A stretch of DNA of 64,000 nt from Candidatus Saccharimonadota bacterium (GTDB lineage Bacteria > Patescibacteriota > Saccharimonadia > Saccharimonadales > Saccharimonadaceae): assembly GCA_017533605.1 (NCBI GenBank), contig JAFWKF010000001.1, positions 111,146 through 175,145 on the forward strand. The letters are read 5' to 3'. Positions within the stretch are counted from its first letter, which is position 1. Every line of letters begins with the position of its first letter. The position numbers and the translations under genes were made by a program. The notes beneath the pieces are model-generated. The model searched no databases. It was not told where the DNA came from and saw nothing but the letters and a program-made list of their open reading frames with translations. Shown in pieces: positions 56,386 through 64,000 of this stretch.

Positions 56386-57209
56386 TATAAATTATCCTTT
56401 AGTTTATTATATTCATCAAATATATCATCATACTCGGTTATTTTCAAAATGTTATGTATTTTATCAATCTCGTAAGGTTTAATTTTTTGAACATGGAAAT
56501 ACGGCCAAAACTTAAAATTATTAGAAAAATGATGTAAAACAGTATCGGCTTTTGGCCTTTCGGCCTGTTCGTTAAATTTGCGTGGCATAAGCTTGCGGTT
56601 TTTGATACATTTGTTTAATGCAGCTTGGTCGGCAAGCATCATCCAGCGCTCGGTGCATTTTTTAACTGCACGTTCAAACATTTTAGTTTTGATACATTCT
56701 GGCATGTTAAATAGCATCACGCCGGAATTCATATAATCTTGTTTTAGCCCGTGATAATGGTAAAAATGTTTACCGTAAATGTCGCAAATGCCGGCGGCCT
56801 CAATACCATTTAAGTTGGTGTTATAAAAATCTTGAATATCCTTGCGACAAACAATATCGTAATCTAGATATAATATACGGTCTAGTTTGGCGAGCTCTGG
56901 GACTTTGTCGGCATAAAGACGGAGCATAGAACAAGGTGTAAAATAAGAACCCATGTTTTTTTGTGGCAAATTTTTGGTAAAGACTTTAGTGGCGTCAATT
57001 AACTTAACTGAGTTTTTAGGGTTATATTTCTTGACCAATTCATTTAAAAACTTAGCGGTGGAAGACTTAAATGGTTTTACGCTTTCAAAAGTAATGGTCA
57101 TAATATAAATATTATATTCGGCGGATTTGTCGCCGCGCATGAGGAGCGACAGAATAGAGATTAAAACCCCTTTTGAAATTCCCTCGTCACCACAGTATAA
57201 AATATTCAT
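56385..57209 (-). CDS. Family 8 glycosyltransferase (second)
   Basis: 274 residues. Seen: LYCGDEGISKGVLISILSLL, LYLDYDIVC (DxD), DYMNSGVMLFNM, LADQAALNKC and LHHFSNNFKFW. A diverged paralogue of the 54591 protein. Coupled to the acyltransferase and 2 bp below the YolD-like gene. Confidence 0.9.
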   Translation of the reverse strand: MNILYCGDEGISKGVLISILSLLMRGDKSAEYNIYIMTITFESVKPFKSSTAKFLNELVKKYNPKNSVKLIDATKVFTKNLPQKNMGSYFTPCSMLRLYADKVPELAKLDRILYLDYDIVCRKDIQDFYNTNLNGIEAAGICDIYGKHFYHYHGLKQDYMNSGVMLFNMPECIKTKMFERAVKKCTERWMMLADQAALNKCIKNRKLMPRKFNEQAERPKADTVLHHFSNNFKFWPYFHVQKIKPYEIDKIHNILKITEYDDIFDEYNKLKDNL

Positions 57210-57211
57210 AA

Positions 57212-57421
57212 CTATATTATATCAAATCTCTCATCGTCTAGGTTTGGTTCAATGATGCGCTGGCTTTTTAGCTTAGAAATTCTGGCGGTTCTTTTGATGG
57301 CGCCGGCATGACCAGACAGTGCAGCATATGGCGCAAACTGAGCGGCGCGCATTTCTTTTGGCATGCGGGGATGGTTTTTGGGCTCATAGTGTGGGTGATT
57401 AATGATTTCGGAATATTTCAT
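57212..57421 (-). CDS. YolD-like protein
   Basis: 69 residues. HPRMPKEMRAAQFAPYAALSGHAGAI is the YolD-family core. In Firmicutes such proteins are encoded next to UvrX/YqjW-type Y-family polymerases, exactly as here. Start overlaps the polymerase stop by 4 bp (ATGA), so they are coupled; an accessory role in translesion synthesis is inferred. Confidence 0.85.
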   Translation of the reverse strand: MKYSEIINHPHYEPKNHPRMPKEMRAAQFAPYAALSGHAGAIKRTARISKLKSQRIIEPNLDDERFDII

Positions 57422-58773
57422 GCTTTGTGGCCTCCGATTTGCGCATTACGCTCCCTGCCGGTGGCACCTTCTTCAAAATTGATACCTTTTAAAATGGCGT
57501 TTCTGCCATAACGTTTTTTAATTGCAAGAATAGCTTCGTTTTGACGCTTTTCTTTTTTGGAATCCTTAGTATTTTCGGTGGTACTGAAAAGATCTAATTG
57601 TCTTAAACTGTTTTCAAAATCTTTTTCTCTGACTATATGATTGACGTTGATTGTAATTCTCCGTATAAATAAATCTGGATTAACTATATTGTCAAATAAT
57701 TCGGTGACGGCGTGGGAAATCTCGCTAGTTAGCGAACTAGGCTTCTTAAGATTATAAGTTCCGTGAGCATGCCTAGGTACTAGCCTGCCGTAAAAATCTG
57801 GCTTAGCTTCACCGGTGTAGCCGGCCATGCTGGTTTTGTCATAGCCAATAGTTAAAACTACTTGGTCTGTAACTAGGCCTTTGCTTAATAATGACAGGCC
57901 AATTTCTTCCGCCATTTCGGTTGCTACGACGCGAGCTTTTTTAAAACTATATGGTTCTTTTAAAACCTGGCCGGATGAAAAAGAATGGGTTTTGGGCTGG
58001 CAAGCTTTGATGTCTTTGATTTCGCATGGTTCCCAACCCCAAGCGTGATCAATTAATAACTCGGCGTTTATGCCAAACATTTTATATAAATAATCTTCGT
58101 CATATTCGGAACAAAGCGCAATGTCGCCCATGGTGTATAATCCAGCGTGATTTAATCTTTTGGCGTAGCCTTTGCCTACGCGCCAAAAATCCGTGAGCGG
58201 TTGATGGTCCCATAGCTTTTGACGATAGCTCATTTCGTCTAGCTCGGCAATTCGCACACCGTCTTGGTCTGGCTCTTCGTGCTTAGCAACAATATCCATG
58301 GCAACCTTGGCAAGATATAAATTAGTACCGATGCCGACTGTGGCAGTAATGCCAGTTTCTTTTAATACGTCTTTAATAATTCTGGTTGCAAGTTCGCGAG
58401 CGGTTAGATGATATGCTTTTAAATACGGCGTAGCATCAATAAAAACTTCATCAATTGAATAAACATGAATATCTTCTTCGGCGATGTATTTAAGATATAT
58501 ATTATATATACGCGTACTGTAGCTAATATAGAAAGCCATGCGGGGCTTGGCAATAATGAAATCTTTGGCTTTTTGTTTAACTTCAAATAATCTAGCGCGG
58601 CCCGGAATGCCAAGTTGTTTTAAAGTAGGAGAAACAGCAAGACAAATAGTTTTGTCGGTACGTGACTGATCTGCCACGACGAGCTTGGCTTTTAATGGAT
58701 CTAACCCTCTTTCTACGCACTCCACTGAAGCATAGAAGGATTTTAGATCGATGGCGATGTAGGATTTTGTCAT
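57418..58773 (-). CDS. Y-family DNA polymerase (UvrX/DinB-like)
   Basis: 451 residues from ATG at 58771-58773; a longer frame would run into the tRNA-Leu gene and is rejected. Seen: AIDLKSFYASVECVERGLDP (palm, metal Asp), YSIDEVFIDAT (catalytic Asp-Glu), TVGIGTNLYLAKVAMD, then a little-finger domain and a C-terminal basic tail. Copies damaged DNA with low fidelity. Its ATG is only 6 bp after the tRNA-Leu 3' end and no promoter fits between them, so the mRNA probably arises by processing of a tRNA-mRNA transcript. Coupled to yolD. Confidence 0.92.
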   Translation of the reverse strand: MTKSYIAIDLKSFYASVECVERGLDPLKAKLVVADQSRTDKTICLAVSPTLKQLGIPGRARLFEVKQKAKDFIIAKPRMAFYISYSTRIYNIYLKYIAEEDIHVYSIDEVFIDATPYLKAYHLTARELATRIIKDVLKETGITATVGIGTNLYLAKVAMDIVAKHEEPDQDGVRIAELDEMSYRQKLWDHQPLTDFWRVGKGYAKRLNHAGLYTMGDIALCSEYDEDYLYKMFGINAELLIDHAWGWEPCEIKDIKACQPKTHSFSSGQVLKEPYSFKKARVVATEMAEEIGLSLLSKGLVTDQVVLTIGYDKTSMAGYTGEAKPDFYGRLVPRHAHGTYNLKKPSSLTSEISHAVTELFDNIVNPDLFIRRITINVNHIVREKDFENSLRQLDLFSTTENTKDSKKEKRQNEAILAIKKRYGRNAILKGINFEEGATGRERNAQIGGHKA

Positions 58774-58779
58774 ATAAAA

Positions 58780-58864
58780 TGGTGCTCGGAGCGGGAATCG
58801 AACCCGCACGGATTTCTCCATTCGATTTTAAGTCGAACGCGTATACCAGTTCCGCCATCCGAGC
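58780..58864 (-). tRNA. tRNA-Leu (TAA)
   Basis: 85 nt with long variable arm and encoded CCA. Acceptor GCTCGGA/TCCGAGC, anticodon stem TTCGA/TCGAA, loop CTTAAAA, anticodon TAA. TATAAT (58873-58878) is 8 bp before the 5' end. Confidence 0.95.
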
Positions 58865-58885
58865 ACTGTTTAATTATACCATATT

Positions 58886-59383
58886 TTAGGCAAAACTGAT
58901 AATAGACCAAACGAGCCAATATAAAACTACTACAATAATTGCTGAGAGAGCCGACCAAAAAGTGGAGCTAAATTTGCGACCTTTTCGGACTTTGTTTGTT
59001 ATTTCGCCAGCGATAGTAATTATTGCCATAAGCACGGCGAGCCCCATACAAATAAAGCCAATGCCAGATGGAATCCCCGAGATAATGATACTAGCTAAAC
59101 CTAAGTTGGCCGTAGCGCTAACTATGCCCCCAACATAACCAATAATACTTAGCACCACGCCGCAAACTGCCAGGATGATGGATCTATTTCCCATCTTCTC
59201 AGCATGAGCCAAAATGACATTGGAATCGCTGGACCAGCCTTTGACTTTGGTATCAGGTGCGTCAAGAAAGGCGAGGTTTGATTTATCTGGTTTTGACTCG
59301 GCTAAAGCTTTGGCGGCTTTAGCCTTTTCGGCTTCGATTCGTTTTGATTTCGCCCACTCGGCTTCGGTTTCTGCGTCTGCCAT
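58886..59383 (-). CDS. Small membrane protein with charged helical N-terminus
   Basis: 165 residues. Residues 1-30 form a Glu/Lys/Ala helix, followed by a linker with a DAPDTKVKGW patch and three membrane segments (about 68-90, 95-118, 142-162). Not recognised. Begins 2 bp after the trxB-like stop, so it is in the same operon. Confidence 0.68.
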   Translation of the reverse strand: MADAETEAEWAKSKRIEAEKAKAAKALAESKPDKSNLAFLDAPDTKVKGWSSDSNVILAHAEKMGNRSIILAVCGVVLSIIGYVGGIVSATANLGLASIIISGIPSGIGFICMGLAVLMAIITIAGEITNKVRKGRKFSSTFWSALSAIIVVVLYWLVWSIISFA

Positions 59384-59385
59384 TT

Positions 59386-60153
59386 TTAATCCAAATACTT
59401 TATAGCCGCCTCGGTTGCTACGGCGCCATCCGCGGCTGCAGTTACTAGCTGGCGCACGCCTTTAGTTCTACAATCCCCTGCCACAAAGACTCCCGGACAA
59501 GAAGTAATACAATCTTCGCCGGCAATGATATAACCTTTTTCGTCTAAATCAACGATTTCTTTAAAGGCCTTGGTGGCCGGTACATGACCAATTGCTACAA
59601 AGACCGCTTTGGCATCTTCTGGAATGGGGTCATCGTGATGAATTTGATAAACTTTTGAAGCGATGTTTTCTAGATAGCTTATTTCATGCTTGGCGGTGTT
59701 GCCGCTACCCACGACTACTACGGGCTGGTCTTGATAGAGCGCGCCGTCACAAGTGGCGCAATAAGAAATTGCGCGTTTTCCTGCATCTTTAGTCTGCTTT
59801 TCACTTAGTTTACGAGGTTCGGCACCGACTGCGATGATTACAGATTTTGTAGTAAATTCATTGTCGTGAGTTTTAACTGTGAAGTTTTTTTCGGAGTTTT
59901 TCTCCACGCTCAAAACTTCATCATACTCTGTTTTGATGCCTAGTTTTGCAACTTGCTGGTGGATTTTTTCTGACAAATCGGCACCAGAAATCGTGGCTTC
60001 TCCTGGCCAGTTTTCTACGCCTATGGCATTAACAATCTGGCCGCCGGGGATTTTTGATTCTATAATTAATACATTTTTGCCAGCCCTTTTGGCATAAATA
60101 GCCGAGGTGAGGCCTGCGATGCCAGCGCCGATAATAATAATGTCATAATCCAT
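59386..60153 (-). CDS. Thioredoxin-reductase-like flavoprotein with truncated NADPH domain
   Basis: 255 residues against about 305-320 for TrxB. FAD-binding GAGIAGLTSAIYAKRAG (9-25), GGQI, redox CATC (132-135), and C-terminal GDCRTKGVRQLVTAAADG. The nucleotide domain keeps GSGNTAKHE (149-157), but about 50 residues, including the HRR-type arginines that hold NADP, are missing (the region reads IHHDDP). It may use another electron donor. TATAAT at 60160-60165 is 6 bp before ATG and overlaps the RNase J stop. Confidence 0.88.
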   Translation of the reverse strand: MDYDIIIIGAGIAGLTSAIYAKRAGKNVLIIESKIPGGQIVNAIGVENWPGEATISGADLSEKIHQQVAKLGIKTEYDEVLSVEKNSEKNFTVKTHDNEFTTKSVIIAVGAEPRKLSEKQTKDAGKRAISYCATCDGALYQDQPVVVVGSGNTAKHEISYLENIASKVYQIHHDDPIPEDAKAVFVAIGHVPATKAFKEIVDLDEKGYIIAGEDCITSCPGVFVAGDCRTKGVRQLVTAAADGAVATEAAIKYLD

Positions 60154-60160
60154 AGTTTTA

Positions 60161-62269
60161 TTATACCTTATTAATCACCGGAATAACAATTGGCGTGTGA
60201 CCAGTGGCGTCAAACAAAATGTGAGTAATGTCTTCTTTGATTTCTTCTTTTAAGACTTTCATTTCTGGGTCGGTAGAAATAGATTTGTCGGTTTTTTGAC
60301 GTAAGTAGTGGCGAATTTTGCCAATTAATTCTTCAGAATTATCTAGGTAAACAAATGCGCGCGAAACAATGTCTGGAGTTTTCATGAGGTGACCGGTCTT
60401 TTTATTTAAAGTTAGAATCACTACGAAAATACCTTCACGCGAAATATGAATACGATCTTTTACTACTGCTTCATGCACTGGTTGGTCGGCATCATCATAA
60501 AGTTTGTTGCCAACATAGATACGGCCAGCTTTGCGGATAGTCTTGTTTTTGGTGAGTTCTACTACATCGCCATCGTCGGCAATTAAAATACGGTCGTGTG
60601 GAATACCAATCACATTTTCGGCCATTTCGGCGTTGTGCTGTAGCATATAAAACTCACCGTGATATGGCAGATAGTTGGTAGGATGAAGTCTAGTGACAAA
60701 ATCTACATGATCCTCATAATATGCGTGGCCGGATAAGTGAAGCGGACCGATATTAGTGAGGTGAGTTTTACCGTTTTGAATAACTTGCGCTCCCTCACGG
60801 AGCAGGCCATCTACAGTTGATACGACGTGTGGTTCGTTGCCTGGAATTGGGTTAGAAGAAAACACGATAGTATCAGTGGATTTGATTTTGATATATTTGT
60901 GCGCGCCGGTAACCATGCGACTTAATACTGCATTTAGCTCGCCCTGCGAGCCAGTACAAACAATACAAACTTTTTCGTCTGGCAACTTAACAATGTCTTC
61001 CATTTTAACGATGGTGTCTTTTGGCACTTTAATAGATTTGGCGCGAAGAGCAACTTCTAGGTTATTAATCATAGAAAAACCAGAGAAGGCGACTTTGCGG
61101 CCGCGAGCAGCAGCTTCTTTCAAAATTAATTCAATTCTTTGAATTTGAGATGAAAAACAAGAAATAATGACGCGTCCGTTAGCATAGTGGTCCATAACGC
61201 GACCTAGGTTTTCGCCAACATCATATTCTGAATGTGGATGTCTGCCCGGTGAATCTATATTGGTAGACTCATTGATCATTAAATCTATACCTTCTTTTTT
61301 AACAATTTCATCAATGCGCTCGTAATCTGTCTGAATACCCATGGGCTTTTCTTCGTGGCGCCAGTCGCCGGAAAGGTAGATTACACCATTTGGCGTGCGG
61401 ACTACGATGGCGGCGTTACCTGGGATTGAATGTAAAGTATGGATAAACTCTACAGAGAAGTGTTCGCCGACTTTGATGATTTCGTGTTTGAACGGATCTA
61501 CTACTTGGTAGTTCATCTCTGGGATATCTTCTAGTTCGCTAAGCTGTTTTTTAATCATGCCGATAGTAAAATCTGTAGCATAAATTGGCACTAGCGGGCC
61601 GAATTTTGGTAAAAGATGGCGACAGGCCCCGATGTGATCTAGATGAGCGTGAGTAAAACAAATAGCTTTGACTTTAGAAATGTTATCCTCTAAGTATTTA
61701 ATATCTGGAATTAGATAATTGACGCCTGGATAATCTTCGCCGGCAAACAACACGCCCATATCCACGACAATCATTTCGGACTTATATTCGATGATAGTCA
61801 TGTTTTTGCCGATACCAAATTCACCAACACCGCCGATAGGGATAATTCTGACCGAGTCTGGGTCTGGACGCATTTGTTTGAGCTTGGCGTTGGTGATTTG
61901 CTCGCCATTGTAACCGTTGTAGCGCGATTTATCTACTGGAATCCCAATAATATGCTGAGTAGCCTGAGCATTGACGTCTTGGGAAAGCATCCTTTGATGG
62001 TGCATCATGTCGCCTTTTTTAGCAGAAACAGATAAATTAACTTTTCTTTGCTCGGCCTCTAATTTAGCTTGAGATTTAGCAGTAGTTTTCGCATTTTTTT
62101 TGGCTTTGGTGGTTTTAGAAGCTACTTTTTCAGCGTCTTTGCCACCCGGTTTAAAGTTTGAATTAAAATTGCGATTTTGTGCCTCTTCAAATTGCTTTTT
62201 GATGTCTGGCAGTCTTTCTGCTCTTGACTTTAAAAGCTTGGCACGCCTTTCTTCCTCTTTTAGATTCAT
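60161..62269 (-). CDS. rnj: Ribonuclease J with long N-terminal extension
   Basis: 702 residues versus about 555 in Bacillus. Residues 1-138 are a Lys/Ala/Gln-rich extension, then the metallo-beta-lactamase core: GGVGEFGIGKNM, FTHAHLDHIGA (207-217), STNIDSPGRHPHSE, and beta-CASP motifs ISCFSSQIQRI, CTGSQGELNAVLSRM and HLSGHAYYEDH, ending in a C-terminal domain. 5'-3' exonuclease and endonuclease acting on mRNA and rRNA. AAAGGAAAT before ATG; TATAAT about 35 bp upstream. Confidence 0.95.
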   Translation of the reverse strand: MNLKEEERRAKLLKSRAERLPDIKKQFEEAQNRNFNSNFKPGGKDAEKVASKTTKAKKNAKTTAKSQAKLEAEQRKVNLSVSAKKGDMMHHQRMLSQDVNAQATQHIIGIPVDKSRYNGYNGEQITNAKLKQMRPDPDSVRIIPIGGVGEFGIGKNMTIIEYKSEMIVVDMGVLFAGEDYPGVNYLIPDIKYLEDNISKVKAICFTHAHLDHIGACRHLLPKFGPLVPIYATDFTIGMIKKQLSELEDIPEMNYQVVDPFKHEIIKVGEHFSVEFIHTLHSIPGNAAIVVRTPNGVIYLSGDWRHEEKPMGIQTDYERIDEIVKKEGIDLMINESTNIDSPGRHPHSEYDVGENLGRVMDHYANGRVIISCFSSQIQRIELILKEAAARGRKVAFSGFSMINNLEVALRAKSIKVPKDTIVKMEDIVKLPDEKVCIVCTGSQGELNAVLSRMVTGAHKYIKIKSTDTIVFSSNPIPGNEPHVVSTVDGLLREGAQVIQNGKTHLTNIGPLHLSGHAYYEDHVDFVTRLHPTNYLPYHGEFYMLQHNAEMAENVIGIPHDRILIADDGDVVELTKNKTIRKAGRIYVGNKLYDDADQPVHEAVVKDRIHISREGIFVVILTLNKKTGHLMKTPDIVSRAFVYLDNSEELIGKIRHYLRQKTDKSISTDPEMKVLKEEIKEDITHILFDATGHTPIVIPVINKV

Positions 62270-62322
62270 AATTTCCTTTTTTGTTACAAGTAATAAACAG
62301 TACCTCTATTATAGCAAATTTC

Positions 62323-62351
62323 TTGACTGTTGGCAAGTTTTTTGCTACAAT
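62323..62351 (+). promoter_or_regulatory. nusA promoter
   Basis: TTGACT (62323-62328), 17-bp spacer, TACAAT (62346-62351). Transcription should start near 62358, giving a 58-nt leader. Confidence 0.82.
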
Positions 62352-62367
62352 AGGGGTATACAGATTT

Positions 62368-62397
62368 AACCGACTCTTGAGATAGAGGCGGTTTTTT
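62368..62397 (+). terminator. Leader hairpin with T-run upstream of nusA (possible attenuator)
   Basis: AACCGACTC (62368-62376) pairs with GAGGCGGTT (62385-62393) with one mismatch, followed by TTTTTT. It lies between the nusA start site and the Shine-Dalgarno AAAGGAG, the position of a transcription attenuator. Confidence 0.75.
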
Positions 62398-62415
62398 AGT
62401 TAGAAAGGAGTAAAA

Positions 62416-63525
62416 ATGGAAAATCTAGACTTAAAACAAATGTCCGCAATGGTTGATATTATTGCTGAAGAAAAAGGTTTGCCAAAAGAAACCGTTTTAA
62501 ATGTAATTGAACAGGCAATTGCTGCCGCTTGGCGCAAAGATAACGGTGACCGCGATATGAACGTACGTGCAGTTTTAAATACTAAAACTGGCGAAGCCGA
62601 TGTTTTTGTTTCCCGTGAAGTGATTGAGGATGAAGTTGGCTACAACCCATCAACTGAAATCCCTCTAAAAGAAGCTGGCAAAGGCAAAAAACTAGGTGAC
62701 ATTGTAGAAGAAAAACACAAAGTTACTTCGTTTGGACGGGTTGCAGCTATGACCGCAAAGCAGGTAGTAGTACAAAGACTACGTGAAGCTGAAAACGATG
62801 CGGTTTTGACCGCCTTTGAAGACAAGGTTGGCACAATTGTGACCGGTACGGTCTCTAGAGTAGAATCTAAACTAATCCGCGTAGATCTAGGCCGTGCAAC
62901 TGGTATCATGCCCAGAAGTGAACAAATTGACGGCGAGCATTATTCAGTTGGTAGCCGTATTAAAGTTTATATTAAAAATATTGAACGTGGTGATCGTGGC
63001 GCACAACTAATCTTGTCACGTGGTTCGGCCGAATTTATTGAATGTCTCTTCCGCCAAGAAGTACCAGAACTAGATAACGGAACCGTGGAAATTCGTGGAA
63101 TTGCCCGCGAAGCTGGTCGCCGTACTAAAATTGCCGTCATGTCTACCGTACCTGGCATTGATCCAGTAGGGACTTTCGTAGGTGGTCGTGGTATTCGCGT
63201 GCAAGCTGTAATGAACGAAATCGGTGAGCGTGAAAAAATAGATGTAATTACTTGGAGTGATAATCCTTCCGAATACATCCGTGAGGCTCTCAGCCCAGCC
63301 GAAATCAACAAAGTTGAGATCGATGGCAAAAAGGCCAAAGTAATCGTTTCGCCAGAACAGCAATCTATTGCAATTGGCAAGCAAGGACAAAATGTACGCC
63401 TAGCTTCTAAGCTAACTGGGTTTGAAATTGATATTGAACTTCAGGCTGCTGCGAAAAAGAAGAAAAAACAAAACGTTGAAGATTCTCTTCTTAGCGCAAT
63501 TGAAGAAACTGCCGAAGAAGAATAA
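62416..63525 (+). CDS. nusA: Transcription termination/antitermination factor NusA
   Basis: 369 residues. N-terminal RNA polymerase-binding domain (1-125), S1 domain (GTIVTGTVSRVESKLIRVDLG), and two KH domains (VGTFVGGRGIRVQAVMNEIGEREKIDVI, KQGQNVRLASKL). A short Lys/Glu tail replaces the acidic repeats of E. coli NusA. Modulates pausing, termination and rRNA antitermination. AAAGGAG 6 bp before ATG; preceded by a likely attenuator that could allow autoregulation. Confidence 0.96.
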   Translation: MENLDLKQMSAMVDIIAEEKGLPKETVLNVIEQAIAAAWRKDNGDRDMNVRAVLNTKTGEADVFVSREVIEDEVGYNPSTEIPLKEAGKGKKLGDIVEEKHKVTSFGRVAAMTAKQVVVQRLREAENDAVLTAFEDKVGTIVTGTVSRVESKLIRVDLGRATGIMPRSEQIDGEHYSVGSRIKVYIKNIERGDRGAQLILSRGSAEFIECLFRQEVPELDNGTVEIRGIAREAGRRTKIAVMSTVPGIDPVGTFVGGRGIRVQAVMNEIGEREKIDVITWSDNPSEYIREALSPAEINKVEIDGKKAKVIVSPEQQSIAIGKQGQNVRLASKLTGFEIDIELQAAAKKKKKQNVEDSLLSAIEETAEEE

Positions 63526-63540
63526 AAAACTATATGCAAG

Positions 63541-63570
63541 AAAAAACCACTCCTTTCGGAGTGGTTTTTT
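63541..63570. terminator. Bidirectional terminator between nusA and the rRNA operon
   Basis: AAAAAACCACTCC/GGAGTGGTTTTTT with TTTC loop, symmetric, so it can end nusA (plus) and the rRNA transcript (minus). Confidence 0.93.
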
Positions 63571-63574
63571 ATAA

Positions 63575-63681
63575 TTTGGCACCTTCCTAGTTTCCCGCTA
63601 TGCAGTATAATCGGCGCTACTGGGCTTGACTTCTGTGTTCGGAATGGGAACAGGTATTTCCCCAGCGCTATGGGCACCAAA
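63575..63681 (-). rRNA. rrf: 5S ribosomal RNA
   Basis: About 107 nt. Helix I TTTGGTGCC pairs with GGTGCCAAA, and the CCCATTCCGAACACAGAAG and GTAGCGCCGAT elements are characteristic of 5S rRNA. Ends are estimated to within a few bases. It lies about 95 bp downstream of 23S. Confidence 0.92.
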
Positions 63682-63775
63682 CTAAGCCCCCGCTTTATTG
63701 ATGTCCATTAGGTGCAAAGATTTTAAAGAGTTCGCGGTGTAATTAAACACCGGTTGCTAGCTAAGTCCAAAACAT

Positions 63776-64000
63776 AAAAAGGCGATGGACCTATTAGTAC
63801 GCTTCGGCTCCATACCTTGCGGTACTTCCACCTTGCGCCTATCAACCTAATCATCTATTAGGAGTCTCCTAGGGAATTCTTATCTTGGAGTGGGCTTCGC
63901 GCTTAATATGCTTTCAGCGCTTATCTCTTCCGAACATAGCTACCCGGCGATGCAGTAGGTGACCACAACCGGTACACTAGAGATTCGTCCATCTCGGTCC
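63776..64000 (-). rRNA. rrl: 23S ribosomal RNA, 3' end (partial)
   Basis: The minus strand carries recognisable domain VI of 23S, including CGGCTCATC-type and GTACTAATAGGTC elements near the 3' end. The gene continues beyond the window; the 3' boundary is approximate. Confidence 0.9.

Noticed and set aside
58774..58821. Extended Y-family polymerase start
   Set aside because: It would read through the tRNA-Leu gene.

Overview
The window reads as a chromosomal segment of a reduced-genome bacterium of the Candidate Phyla Radiation, most likely a host-associated Candidatus Saccharibacteria (TM7). The reasons are inference from content: short single-copy housekeeping proteins, genes packed with 0-20 bp gaps or overlaps, a complete arginine deiminase pathway, lower glycolysis genes, peptidoglycan genes (murI, an unusual murA), many small membrane-anchored proteins of unknown function, and many genes whose TATAAT box lies 6-7 bp before the start codon (leaderless transcripts). 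The standard genetic code fits every long reading frame, with TGA used as stop.

Layout. 1-3500: rarA (cut by the window edge), a small membrane protein, murI, tRNA-Lys and tRNA-Val, an orphan GC-rich gene and tRNA-Phe. 3.5-7.4 kb: hisS, glyS, an acidic-tailed membrane protein, ppa. 7.4-12.2 kb (minus): recO, a sensorless histidine kinase and single-domain response regulator, a membrane-anchored protein, xseB/xseA, a flippase-like membrane protein. 12.2-20.8 kb (minus): a large palindrome, rpmA, a Trm11-like methylase, a sortase-type surface protein, tyrS, rnhA, clpP, and clpC with a perfect CIRCE operator over its promoter. 20.9-31.7 kb: an acyl-AMP ligase and galU, then gpmI, the arginine deiminase locus (antiporter, arcA, argF, divergent arcC) and pgi, plus a small orphan gene.

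31.7-42.6 kb: tRNA-Leu(CAG) overlapping the end of pepN, ftsH, three tandem proline tRNAs, a UvrD/PcrA helicase, an XRE-MurA fusion, pgk and pyk. 43.1-47 kb: tRNA-Glu followed by an AT-rich accessory block with two related tyrosine phosphatases, a GrpB-family protein and a putative radical-SAM protein with a CX2CX2C motif. This block is the best candidate for an undescribed system. 47-52.5 kb: ligA lacking its zinc-finger cysteines, a membrane protein, htpX, lemA, a membrane-anchored HNH nuclease and an unusual tRNA-Gly. 52.6-59.4 kb: a Na+/Ca2+ exchanger, an EamA transporter, tRNA-Cys, and a minus-strand run of tRNA-Leu(UAA), Y-family polymerase, YolD, GT8, acyltransferase and GT8. 59.4-64 kb: a small membrane protein, a truncated thioredoxin-reductase-like flavoprotein, RNase J, nusA behind an attenuator-like hairpin, 5S rRNA and the 3' end of 23S rRNA.

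How it fits together: pgi, gpmI, pgk and pyk together with arginine deiminase, ornithine carbamoyltransferase and carbamate kinase suggest a fermentative ATP supply from sugars and arginine. clpC, clpP, ftsH and htpX provide protein quality control, with clpC probably under HrcA. The surface protein, GT8/acyltransferase group and small membrane proteins presumably shape the envelope that contacts a host bacterium.
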